Origin: Halichondria panicea
Lineage: Eukaryota > Porifera > Demospongiae > Suberitida > Halichondriidae
Reading direction: 5' to 3'
Assembly: GCF_963675165.1 (NCBI RefSeq)
Contig: NC_087380.1
Span: forward strand, 6,084,071-6,148,070
DNA length: 64,000 nt
Shown: piece by piece, positions 48,573 to 60,929 of the stretch
How the letters are laid out: every line of letters starts with the position of its first letter
How positions within the stretch are numbered: the stretch's first letter is position 1
Translations under genes and position numbers: made by a program
Notes under the pieces: generated by a model
Seen by the model: the letters and a program-made list of their open reading frames with translations, nothing else
What the model was told of the DNA's origin: nothing
The model's database searches: none

Positions 48573-49195
48573 AAAGCAGTTGGGGTTATCTGCACAGTCC
48601 AGGTTGTGTGATTAATGAAGCCAGCTTATAATAATTATATGTTGTGTTTATACTTCATTCGCCGGTTTGGCAACAGTCACTAGTGGGAGCGGTTGTTAAG
48701 CATTTGATTGCAGCGACCGTGAGTGGTGGTTGGAAGCTAGTGGTTATATTGTGTGGCTTTGATGAGGCAACCCAAGTTGCATGAGATTATGACTGTAGTA
48801 ATGGACAGTATTTACTCTTATGTTATTTATGTAGTCATCATTTGTCTCTTATGTATCATTTACTCTTATGTTCTTTATGTGATTATCAATTACGCATGCG
48901 TATACTTATTCTATGTTGGGGCCCTGCGTGCCCACTGTATGGGGTGATATCCTCGCCCACGGTTGCAATCAATCAGAGTTTATTATGCCTACTTGTGACA
49001 GTCTAGCGTGCGGCCGACTAGCTTATAAATAGGGCTAGTTACTACAATGACAATCTTCTGTAATAACACAATATAGAATAATACCCTCGATTCTTGACAG
49101 CAAAAGCACTTACGATGCATCATCGTATTTTAGTGTAATTTTAACAGAAATGTCTGTTATTTCTAAAAGATTATGTTAACATGTTGTAACGAATA

Positions 49196-49596
49196 CAGTA
49201 GACTCTCGCTATTTCGGCTCTCTGAAGTACGGCCACCTCGATATACCGGCCATTTGGTTCGGCACGGATTACTATATAGATATAATTATGTTTGCTGCAC
49301 AAAGTTCACTCTGAAGTACGGCCACTCGCTATTCCGTATACGGGCCAGTGCTGGCTACCCAACGTATATTACGGGCTGGATATGACGTTTTAGGTGTAGT
49401 TTGGCTGGATTACACTTAATAGAGAACAGAATAATTCATTGTCCTTCATTATCCTTGAGACAAGAACTGCAAAATTAGCCATTAGATTCAAGGTAAGGTC
49501 GTTTTTAACAGCCGCGGCTATTTCCTGAAATACAGCCACCTCGCTATTCTGGCCAAGCATGGTCCTAAGGGTGATCGGATTAGCGAGAGTCTACCG
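49196..49596. mobile_element. MITE with AGTAGACTCTCGCTA ends
   Basis: The left end CAGTAGACTCTCGCTA and right end complement CGGTAGACTCTCGCTA lie between TA dinucleotides. Inside are scrambled GAAGTACGGCCAC words. A related left end occurs at about 49817 (GTAAGACTCTCGTTAATCCG). Typical of pogo/Tigger-derived miniature elements. Confidence 0.65.
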
Positions 49597-49946
49597 TACG
49601 TTTTTACTGTGTATATAGTTAAATTGTTAAATAGGGGGATGATTGTCTTTAGCAGTGTGCATGCCAATCGTTATGCATGAGGAAAATATTGTATCTGTTC
49701 GCTAATAAGAGAGAGTTGTGTACATGCATGTGCATGGCAGCTTCTGTGATTATGCTCATAAAATAATCATTCCTCCGAGATTGTGCTCGGAAGTATATTC
49801 CTCATGATCATAGATACAGTAAGACTCTCGTTAATCCGGTTACCCTTGGGACAGAGCAGTTTGGCCGCAATAGTGAGGTGGCTGGATTTCAGAAAGTGGC
49901 CGTGGCTAATTCGCGGTCCCTACCTCGAATCCAATCCTAAATTAAT

Positions 49947-50504
49947 CCGACTAGAAAAACATTTGCAATGTGAAAAATTGCTAGGATTGGCCAAGGGAAC
50001 CACAAAAAAGCGTGGAAACAAGAAATCAGACGAGAGCATAACTCCAATCCGTTACAACGTCAATCACATGTACTGGTAGTTTTCCCATGTTTTCCCAGCC
50101 AATATGCCACGCAATTTTTACTGGTGGAGTAATGACCAATCCCTATATATTTATTATACATCCATTTTGGAATGTGCGGGCACATAATCATGATGATTTG
50201 TGATGAATTGATGTTCCTAATACATGCAGTGTTGAGCACAGGTATACACACAGTCCATCCATGCGTAGTAACATGCACGGACTGTACTGGTGACCTGCAT
50301 GGAATGATGTGGTGGATGTGGAAGCTGGTAGATATATAGATCTGGAACACTGTCTATTATTTAATATACTATGTATTGTACAAATTCATGACGTTGTAAC
50401 GGATTGGAGTTATGCTCTCGTCTGATTTCTTGTTTCCACGCTTTTTTGTGGTTCCCCTGGCCAATCCTAGCAATTTTTCACATTGCAAATGTTTTTCTAG
50501 TCGG
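49947..50504. repeat. Near-perfect inverted repeat with coding-like arms
   Basis: 49947-50062 and 50389-50504 are complements over 116 bases with a single mismatch noted. Each arm is open in the same frame and reads LQCEKLLGLAKGTTKKRGNK then KSDESITPIRYNV. The 326-base loop has no feature. I do not recognise the peptide. Confidence 0.7.
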
Positions 50505-50969
50505 GTTCCCTTTCTTTTTCAGTACAGTTTACGTATCATGACATGCATAAGTGGAACGTCAAGAGGCAGTACAGAAGTTCAAGAAGAGAAGACAGGACTA
50601 ATCAGATATCTTCTCGAATATCTCTCTCCGGTTTATTAGCCACGCCTATTTATTAATTGGCCACAACGCAATTGCTGAGTCATTAAAGATGGCGGAATTG
50701 TCTAGGTAAGAGAAATAGAGACTGAGAGGTCATCTGCCTGATGGCTGTACTTGGAGCAAATGCTGGGCAAGAAACTTACTTACTCACTTACTTACTTACT
50801 TAGTCAGTCAGACAAAGAGCGGTGAAACGTCGAAATAGTACAATTTTTAAAATGACAATATTCAAATGTTCATGGATTATGAAATGAGAGATACAAAGAG
50901 AGAAAAGGCTAAATAAACTATCTGTCTAGCCAGTTCCTTGATGTGGCCTTTCCCTGCACAGATATAGAA

Positions 50970-51375
50970 CAGTTTGTATGGTGTGTAATCAGTGCCAAAA
51001 TAGGAATGCAAAAATTAGAAGCAAAAGTTCACAAAATTTTGACCACAACCCACAGAACTGCAACCACAACTGACAAAACTGTAACCACAACTCAAAAATG
51101 GGTTCAACATCAATTGGATGCAAGGGCAGTGATCAGAGGAGGTGCAACATCCGCGTGTCATCTGCATGTCTTTAACACACACATTCCGAACTTTGACCTA
51201 AGGAATGTGTGTGTTAAAGACATGCGGATGTCGTACCTCCTCTGGGCAGTGATAGCTGTGGGCTTGAAATGAGAAAGGAAATGATTGGAATTGATGTAGT
51301 TACATGGAATGGAGACTTTGGGCACACGTCAGAGGATGTAGGACACACTTAACCTTTGGTGACCTTTCAATTAAC
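50970..51375 (+). repeat. Dispersed repeat, copy 1 (inverted partner at 52465-52765)
   Basis: Matches the complement of 52465-52765. One frame reads VWCVISAKIGMQKLEA then HRTATTTDKTVTTTQK and is open in both copies; another gives CMVCNQCQNRNAKIRS but is stopped at the same TGA in both. It may come from a transposase-like gene. It is interrupted by the 51134-51244 MITE. Confidence 0.6.
51134..51244. mobile_element. Palindromic MITE with 9-base target duplication
   Basis: Starts CAGAGGAGGT, ends ACCTCCTCTG, and is almost entirely a long palindrome around TTTAACACACACATTCC. GGCAGTGAT is duplicated on both sides (51125-51133, 51245-51253), while the partner repeat near 52590 has it once. A 9-base duplication points to a Mutator-type element. 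Confidence 0.85.
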
Positions 51376-51758
51376 ATTACAGTTGTCAATAATTATACAG
51401 AGGCTATAAAAAAGAGAAGATAAACATTTTATCCATCAGGGGGAAAGCTCTTGTTCACCTAGTGTACGTAACAGAGCCGCTAGGACCTCTCTTTCAAATC
51501 CAATTATACCTTTAATTTATGCTCATAATGTGTATATGGTGGGCATCATCTGTTTTCAAACGTGTTGCCATTCAGCCTTAACAAGTTAAGTCGCATGATT
51601 GTACTACAAGTATGTCATAATTATGAATGTCACTTGTACTACAACTACGTTATTATAAAAATAAACAGTCATAGACAAATTATGTAGAAATATAAATACA
51701 AAATTAAGGAAGGTCCAATTTCTTTCACATTAGTCCGTAATGATTCAGCGAATACTAG

Positions 51759-51973
51759 CTATATACCTTTATTCATAAAATTTGAAAAGTCTACAATATT
51801 TTTGTGTATAATCGGTAGTGAAATAACGTTGAAGCACGCAGCAGCAGTTGGTAGAAAACGATTTTCTTGGAGGAGCTCCACTTTAATTGGTAGACAATCC
51901 CATGGAGGCAGGCAGTGATGTCCAGTGCAAAATTGCAGTATGTCCTCTACTGTAGCATCATTACCATCACCAC
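51759..51973 (-). pseudogene. Isolated C-terminal exon of a HECT ubiquitin ligase-like gene
   Basis: The minus strand reads GDGNDATVEDILQFCTGHHC, LPPWDCLPIKVELLQENRF, then LPTAAACFNVISLP and a stop at 51759-51761. This is the HECT C-lobe pattern (LQF.TG..., PP, LPTA..CFN...LP) with the catalytic cysteine in the CFN motif, as in the G2E3-like branch. It follows a TTGTAG acceptor in phase 1. The exon is open and could be functional, but no earlier HECT exons were found upstream; mobile repeats occupy that side. Called a fragment, though a gene with a very long intron is possible. Confidence 0.6.
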
Positions 51974-52094
51974 CTACAATGATATTAATTGATAACTATA
52001 ACAATGTAAGCACAGCGGGTGCTGATGCCTCATGCTAGCTATTAAATTTACATTTGGTATACAACCATAATCATAATAGTCACTGTTCCCCCAG

Positions 52095-52282
52095 TTTGCT
52101 GCCCGCTTTCCGATGAACTATTCCAACAGTTAGCTAATTCTGTTGACCCTCTAGATGGTTTTGGTACTGATTCTTGTCTAAAGGGTGTAGATCTTTATTG
52201 TAAAGCTTTAGAATTTTGTGTATCAAATGATTGTGTAATGTTGATGCAGCCATACTTGAACTTTTGCATAGATCGTTTTTAA
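52095..52282 (+). other. Exon-like open stretch of unknown family
   Basis: After CACTGTTCCCCCAG the sequence is open for 61 codons to a TAA, reading CCPLSDELFQQLANSVDPLD, GFGTDSCLKGVDLYCKALEF and further Cys-containing sequence. Its last part (from about 52245) belongs to a dispersed repeat also at 36530-36620. It could be a terminal exon or transposon-derived. No ATG partner found. Confidence 0.3.
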
Positions 52283-52464
52283 CAACAGTAATGGTCGATC
52301 ATTACCCACTCTCTGAGTTTGCATGCAGTCATCATAATAATTATAATGTGTGTATTATGTTATTAGCTTTGGCACCTACACCGTGGCATCAGCACCCGCA
52401 GTGCTTTCATTATTGTATGATGCATGAAACATCCATCTTCTCTTTTCTTTTTATAGCCTCCTTT

Positions 52465-52765
52465 TAAAAGGTCACCAAAGGTTAAGTGTGTCTTACATCC
52501 TCTGATGTGCCCGAAGTCTCCATTCCATGTAACTGAATCAATTCCAATCATTTCCTATGTACTTTCCCATTTCAAGCCCACAGCTATCACTGCCCGTGCA
52601 TCCAGTTTCATTGATGCACCCATTTTTTGAGTTGTGGTTACAGTTTTGTCAGTTGTGGTTGCAGTTCTGTGGGTTGTGGTCATAATTTTGTGAACTTCTG
52701 CTTCTAATTTTTGCATTCCTATTTTGGCACTGATTACACACCATACAGTTTGAACATGAGTCAAA
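52465..52765 (-). repeat. Dispersed repeat, copy 2
   Basis: Inverted partner of 50970-51375, without the palindromic MITE. It serves as the empty-site reference for it. Confidence 0.6.
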
Positions 52766-52974
52766 ATAATTGCTAAACACGGGCAAACCCACTGCCATAT
52801 ACCTCCGTGTATAGGCCTCATAATTATTCTCCTGTTCACAGACTAAGTGCAGAATCCATTCCAATTCCCCATGCTATATACAAGTACACACTCCCATGCA
52901 TGTTATATGTAAGTCTGAATGTATGTTGATGCCCCGGCCCCTCCCATCTATTCAACGGAAAAAGTAAATGTATA

Positions 52975-53168
52975 CCATATAGCCAGTAATTTTCGGCAGA
53001 CAAAACATTCGTGGTTGAGCAACATTTAGTCACTTCGAAGATACTTGCTGTTTGGACTGCAGGTAAAGGTAAACAAGGTCGCTTCATTCGTAGGTAAATA
53101 TTCGTGGTCTGAGCTCCAACCACGAAAACCACGAATATTTTGTCCCCCGGAAATTACCAGCTATACGG
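52975..53168. mobile_element. CCGTATAGC-type MITE
   Basis: 194 bases with ends CCATATAGCCAGTAATTTTC and GGAAATTACCAGCTATACGG between TA dinucleotides. The interior has ATTCGTGG/CCACGAAT words. A lone right end of this kind occurs at 61990-62020. Confidence 0.75.
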
Positions 53169-53994
53169 TAGTTAAGGCCAATTGAGAGCATCTTCAGCAA
53201 TCTGTCATCGTTTATTCCACAATCTAGTTCTATCACTGCATGTATACGTTGCATGCATGCGGATTTAGCAGTGCATGTAGATCTAGTTGTTGCCAAGAGG
53301 CATGCATGCATGCACTCGCATTATATGGTACAGGGGTTTGTACGAGATGAGGCAGTCTAATACAATACTTACATAGCCTTATGTTTAATTCACAAGACTA
53401 CGTGGAAAAGTACAGATGTAATACAGCACTCAAAAGAGCAATTGCGTAATACTACATGGCACATCACTTGCATGGTATTTTCCTATAGTTATAGCCTATA
53501 ATGTACAGATATAGATGCGTGTCTACACCTATATCCGCTTGCACATAATAAGGCTCTAACTAGGGAAATACCCGTGATGTCGACACAGCCTATACAAATA
53601 AACTAATAAATATAAGTTGCTAGGCATCCGAGGAAGTATGTCTGACAATAGCCATAATGATTAACTTGTTTTGAATTAGCATGATGTAATTAACACTGCT
53701 ATGGCATTACATTCATATGAATGAAGCCTCATACAATTGCTAGTAAGAAGGCATACTACAGCTTGTTGCTAGGTGACTGTAGCGGTTTGCCTATAGAATC
53801 TGGATGCCATTCTCGGTATGCTTATGCAACTGATATTATGTTTATTTCTAGGTGTTTTCTTACTGAGAATACTATTACAATATCCATGTGAACAAGAACT
53901 GTACCACTATATACGTAAGTTTTGGGACAGTAAAATGGAAACTATGCAATAGTTATCCTGATTGCAACAGCTGATTCTAGTAGCCCAAGACGAG
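53169..53994. other. Spacer upstream of gene B3
   Basis: No gene seen. The GTTGCTAGGTGA motif lies at 53765-53776, about 330 bases before the B3 ATG, followed by a TATAGAATCTGGATG block related to sequence upstream of B1. Confidence 0.5.
53765..53776 (+). promoter_or_regulatory. GTTGCTAGGTGA motif upstream of B3
   Basis: Identical to the motif upstream of B1, although the two genes are otherwise strongly diverged. This suggests the word is under constraint. Confidence 0.4.
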
Positions 53995-54003
53995 TATATA
54001 TAA
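53995..54003 (+). promoter_or_regulatory. TATA box of gene B3
   Basis: TATATATAA, 96 bases before the ATG. Confidence 0.6.
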
Positions 54004-54098
54004 GCACAAGTGTTATGATGAGCTTTCATCAGACAGAAGAACAGGAGTGACCAGCTAAAAGATTCAAACTTCAAATTCACTCCACTTCAACAATCACA

Positions 54099-55012
54099 AT
54101 GGCCAACTTCATCTGTTTCCTCACTGCATCCCTCTTGTTGATGTTTAGCCTAGCTTGTGTTGCTCAAGTCCCACCGAGCAACAAAAATGTCATGGATCTC
54201 TACAGTGGAATAAAAGCTCAGGAGACGATATTGGTAAGCAATGTAGAAGCACACACACATAATTATAGATTCATGTAAAGGCAATAGCTAGAGATATATA
54301 TACACCAAGTTCATGGAACACATGCAGAAGAACTTGTATTAGCCATGATTATGATTATTTAATTTTGTATCGCAGATAAATGGAAGATACATGAACAAAT
54401 CACTCATCCCAGTCGAGGAGGCCCTTGGATGCTCACAGTGTGGCGGCAATAACGATTGTCTAATTCCCTGTAATACTTTCTATCGTCTTCTTCACTCCAT
54501 CACTGAGATCCACGAGGAGCACCAGAAGTTGCAGGCTGTTCGAGAACAGAATGCCGACGACAAGCAGATAGAACTGTTGAGCATTATCTTGAACAGACTC
54601 AGCAACCAAGCGTGTGCCCTGGTAAGCTTGCTGTATATACTTAATAAAATTCGGCATGAGAATGAGGCGGAAAGTGCTGCACTAGTTTCTTCTATGATTA
54701 TAATTGCATCATGTCTATTAGTATAATTATGTGCTTCCTCTATTTTCACAGCTAATCTCAAAACTTGGTGTGGACAACTTCAGTTGCACTTACTCTGAGT
54801 TGATGAAGACGAAAGCTAAACTGGAAATACTGTTTGTTGGCAGAAAAGTCAGCAACATTCTCGACATTCTTGATATGCAGCAACAGGAGTTGAGGTTGAA
54901 AAATGAACCCGACAGATGGACGGAGGAATTGGTTTGCAACATTACTGATATGTCCCTAATGAGAGTAATCAACAGTGCTTTCGGAAGGCCTCTTCTGTGC
55001 CCAAGTTCTTAA
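54099..55012 (+). CDS. Secreted family B protein B3, diverged (3 exons)
   Basis: Exons 54099-54233, 54376-54621 and 54752-55012 give 213 residues. Introns of 142 and 130 bases are phase 0 and fall at the same places as in B1 and B2. A signal peptide (MANFICFLTASLLLMFSLAC) precedes VAQ. Homology to B1 is clear but remote: LYSG at the end of exon 1, NKSLIP against NKSIIP at the start of exon 2, and a C-x2-C after it. In exon 3 the shared pattern is LG..F.C....L...KA.LEI.F, then RL and D.W. It has eight cysteines, but four cluster in exon 2 (CSQC, DC, PC) and the terminal CRC of B1 is missing, so disulfide pairing must differ. Intact. Confidence 0.85.
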
Positions 55013-57471
<2,459 letters not shown>

Positions 57472-58720
57472 ATGGCCATGGACACAAAAATGAGTTGTTT
57501 GAGCAAACTAGACACTTTCATGGACTGCTTAAACTGCTAATGAGATAATGTTCAAACGAATCCACAAAAAAACACTGTTTTCTAATCGATCTAATCGTTG
57601 CTTTATAGATTCACAATCATTCCCCATTCACCCAAAATGACAATGATAATAAGGCCATTGTGCAATGAAGCTTGTTACATATGGCTTTGATAAGAGGGTG
57701 ATAGAATTACTGTGTTTACGTGAGCTTAAGAGTATCAGGTTAAACAGGTAATATCATATCCTGTGCAATAATCTTTGAACAATGCTGCATTCCTAGAGAG
57801 CACCGCTAAAAAAATGTATCATCAAAATGGAGGGAGTAGCCACTTTCCCTATAGAAGTACACTTAGCCAGGATGGGATCGTTAAGAATGCTGTCATTCAT
57901 ACACATTTACGTCAAGGATTACAGACGTATAAAAATTGCATAAATATTAACAGAAGTCTCCTTACGTGAATAAGAGTTTTCTTGAATGGCTGAGCCAATC
58001 AATGGAAGGAATTGTTACAACACTCAGTCTTACACCACGGCTTGCAACAGTGTGATAATGATACGTAGCGAAGGTCAATGGGTTAATCTGTGCATGGTAC
58101 TCAGTTTTGCTTGCACTCCAGCTCAGGTGATGAATGCATGTGTGTAGCATGCACGTGGACATGTGAAAACCGTGTGGGGCCTTTATGACCTAAACTGAAT
58201 ATAGCTATAGCAGCTGTTTTGAAACTGGACTACAATGAATTAACGATGGACACCATGCATGTAGGGTATAATTTTATTTGTACAGTGGAACCTCCATAGA
58301 ACAGACACCATTGGGGAACAGCCTTTTAGCTGTTATAGAGAGGTGGTCTTCCTTGGGAGGTTTCGATTGCCAGCCATGCACGGGGTGGATCAATGCCATA
58401 GAACCGATTTCTATCATACTGCTTGTCTCGTACATTAGATAGGCCTATACTCTTTCATGCCAGCTGAAGATATTGCATTGGCATTTGTAATAGCAAGAAT
58501 CTCTTTAGTAATATCCTGTTCAAAGGCTGAGTACAAATTTTCCCCATTCAAATTGTCCATGGTTACCACTTTTAAAAGAATTCCACTAGCATGAGTAGCA
58601 TGAGTACAAGCTCCTCAAATTACAATGAGCATGCAGATAATCTCTGGCTGCATGGTGGAGAGCAAACTTGCATTCTTGTATTACCTAATTATTGCTCCAT
58701 ACAAGCTAGCTATAGTGGAG
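57472..58720. other. Spacer upstream of gene D
   Basis: 57478-57665 repeats the 43605-44110 block, and 57690-58180 shares blocks with 63350-63760. 58283-58376 is a CAGTGGAACCTCC transposon-end fragment shared with 19757-19860. No gene seen. Confidence 0.5.
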
Positions 58721-58730
58721 TATATAAAAA
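58721..58730 (+). promoter_or_regulatory. TATA box of gene D
   Basis: TATATAAAAA, 96 bases before the ATG, followed by a TTCAGTCAGTCAGACC stretch that could hold the start site. Confidence 0.65.
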
Positions 58731-58825
58731 GAACATTTCTTTGGTTCAGTCAGTCAGACCAAAACACCTCCAAGAAAACAACTTCTTCGATTGCACAGCC
58801 TATATAAAGCTCACCACTCTCCGAA

Positions 58826-59516
58826 ATGGCTTCTTCAATCCGTATGCTCTTTGCAGCAGCTGTACTGCTATTCACCACCTGCAAGGCAGCCCCCATCGTT
58901 AGGAGACAATCAACTAATGAGTCGGATGCACTAACAAATTATGCTCTAGGACTGATTATTGGAACTCATATTGCAGTAAGTTACTATACAATAGAAGATT
59001 TCTATGGAACACTATTTTATTTAATGCATATGGAAAAATATTAATCCTTGTTTTCTTCTTTAGAATGCCTCACTTGTTGACCGCCTCACAAATCACTCGG
59101 CGAACCTCTCAGAGTCCGCCTTTGGTGCAGTCCGGATCGCTTGTACTCTCCACTCTGGCTACAAGAACATTGACGCTCTCTCACCCAACGACTCTGCTGA
59201 CGCCTTGATTATACTCATTTCTGAGAAGATCCAAGAAGACGCTTGTGAATTGCTCAAGGAAGAAGTTGGTCCCTCTGTTTTTAGTCTGGATTGTGGGAGT
59301 GAGAGTGTGTTTAGTGATTTGGACAACATCTGTGCTCTCTGGGACTACTCGGTCATGGCTCAGTCAAATGCCGACAACTTGAAGGTTGTCACGGGAACTC
59401 GATGCGATTCCGATGAGTCTATGAAGATAAAATGTGACGAATGGATTTGCAATCATAATCTTCAAGACAACGATTCTATTATGAGGGCTAGCCTCACCCC
59501 TGAAGAGTGTCCATAA
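58826..59516 (+). CDS. Secreted family D protein (2 exons)
   Basis: Exons 58826-58975 and 59064-59516 give 200 residues. The single 88-base intron is phase 0. A signal peptide (MASSIRMLFAAAVLLFTTC) is followed by APIVRRQS, where the dibasic RR could be a processing site. The mature chain has eight cysteines in exon 2 (IACTL, DACEL, LDCGS, NICAL, TRCDS, KCDEWIC, ECP). NES, NAS and NHS are sequons. Segments such as DALIILISEKIQEDACELL look like amphipathic helices. No known family recognised. It shares signal, size, intron phase and promoter layout with families A to C, but no clear sequence similarity. Intact and single-copy here. Confidence 0.85.
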
Positions 59517-60055
59517 ACCACAGTATAAATTTCATCCCTTATCAAATTACAATAATAATTATTACCAATTGATCATATTTTCTCTGTTGTTAGAGATTCA
59601 CACAATTAAAATTATTATTATTTCTTTGCTATGGAATAGTTATCAGAATTTCATTGAATGACATTGTGGCTTATATCTGAACTTATTTTGTCTGCATGAT
59701 TGTGTATTGCATGGACAGGTGTCACAGTGTTTGTGAGTTTCAATAATTATGGTAAGCTCGTGCACACTTAGCAACACACCGACCTTGGTGCTCCGGTGTA
59801 GATTCTCAGTTGGTACGTACTATAATGAAATTATGTATTGAGCAATTCTATAAGCCAATGGGATTAAACAGCTGGATGGATGTTTCCACAGTAGTTATCT
59901 TTTAACTGTGTGGGCCCAGATTGCTTTTCATAGCTCCAAATCCATCAGTTTTTTGGCATACTACAGTGATAGTACTGGCGTCATCGTTTTCATCTTTCGT
60001 ACACACTATATGCATGGACTTAATTCAGTGTAGTACTGTATTGTGAAGGATTTAC
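59517..60055. other. Spacer after gene D
   Basis: No gene or clear repeat seen. Confidence 0.4.
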
Positions 60056-60569
60056 ATTTGCGAACGTTGCAAGTGCTTATACCATGCACCTCACAGATAT
60101 TTGATTAAACTTCTCTGCAATCTTTATTTTGGTACTGAAGGTGCATTGGTGATGCAATTACAGTATAAGCAGTGGCTAATATTAGATTGTTTGTTTTGCC
60201 AACTGCGTGGGAGACAAATCCTCAACAAGTGGCCGTCACATAAACTCAGCACCAAGCAATTGAAGCATTGCGTATTAAATTGCTCATTGTTTTTAAATGC
60301 TGTCATATTCAGTCTCTTGGCAACAACATGGTTTGAGTGATTTGATATAGATCATCCATTTATGTGATATGCATGCATGTCTAAAAATGGCTGTAGATTT
60401 GTTTTTGGGAGTTTTGAAGTGGTTAAGCTATATATAGAGTAACTACTAGCATCTTATATGGTACTGTATACACTGTTCTGTGTCTTGCTTTGCCAACTTT
60501 GAAGTTTAATCAAATATCTGTGCATGAGATGCATGGTATATATTAAGCATTTCTACAAAGTTTGCAAAT
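60056..60569. mobile_element. Element with about 60-90-base imperfect TIRs
   Basis: The left part ATTTGCGAACGTTGCAAGTG with AGATATTTGATTAAACTTC faces its complement (GAAGTTTAATCAAATATCT and a closing GTTTGCAAAT). A 79-codon frame (60101-60340) lies inside, overlapping the left repeat, and has no recognised domain. Confidence 0.6.
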
Positions 60570-60929
60570 TTAGTTCTTGCATGTTCTGCGAAGGTTTGTT
60601 TGTGCAGTTTTAGTGACTAAAAGGCTAAAAACTCTCCAGCGCATGCTGACTGTTAGAATTACTGACCTTTTTTAAATGATGAATGCACATGCTGACTGTT
60701 TAGTAGAAGTGACGACCTTTTTTAGGTAAAATTCAGAGTCTTTGTCCTGCTCAACTAACTGTGCTTACTGGAACCCCTCTTTCAAGAATCCTAATCCGCC
60801 ACTAGGCATCCATATGATATAATTATATACAGGTAAGCAGACTCACATATTATAAACAGACATGCACCAAATGACTATACTATACCCACTGGCCGAGGTA
60901 CGGCCTCGGGTAAAAAGCAGATTTCTTCC

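Noticed and set aside
48753..48947. Hydrophobic 64-codon frame
   Set aside because: Built from a local tandem repeat of TTTACTCTTATGTT-like words; no supporting signal.
50695..50715. Possible start exon ATGGCGGAATTGTCTAG before GTAAGA
   Set aside because: Good start and donor context, but no matching downstream exon could be identified.
60101..60340. 79-codon frame
   Set aside because: Overlaps the left terminal repeat of an element and shows no domain.
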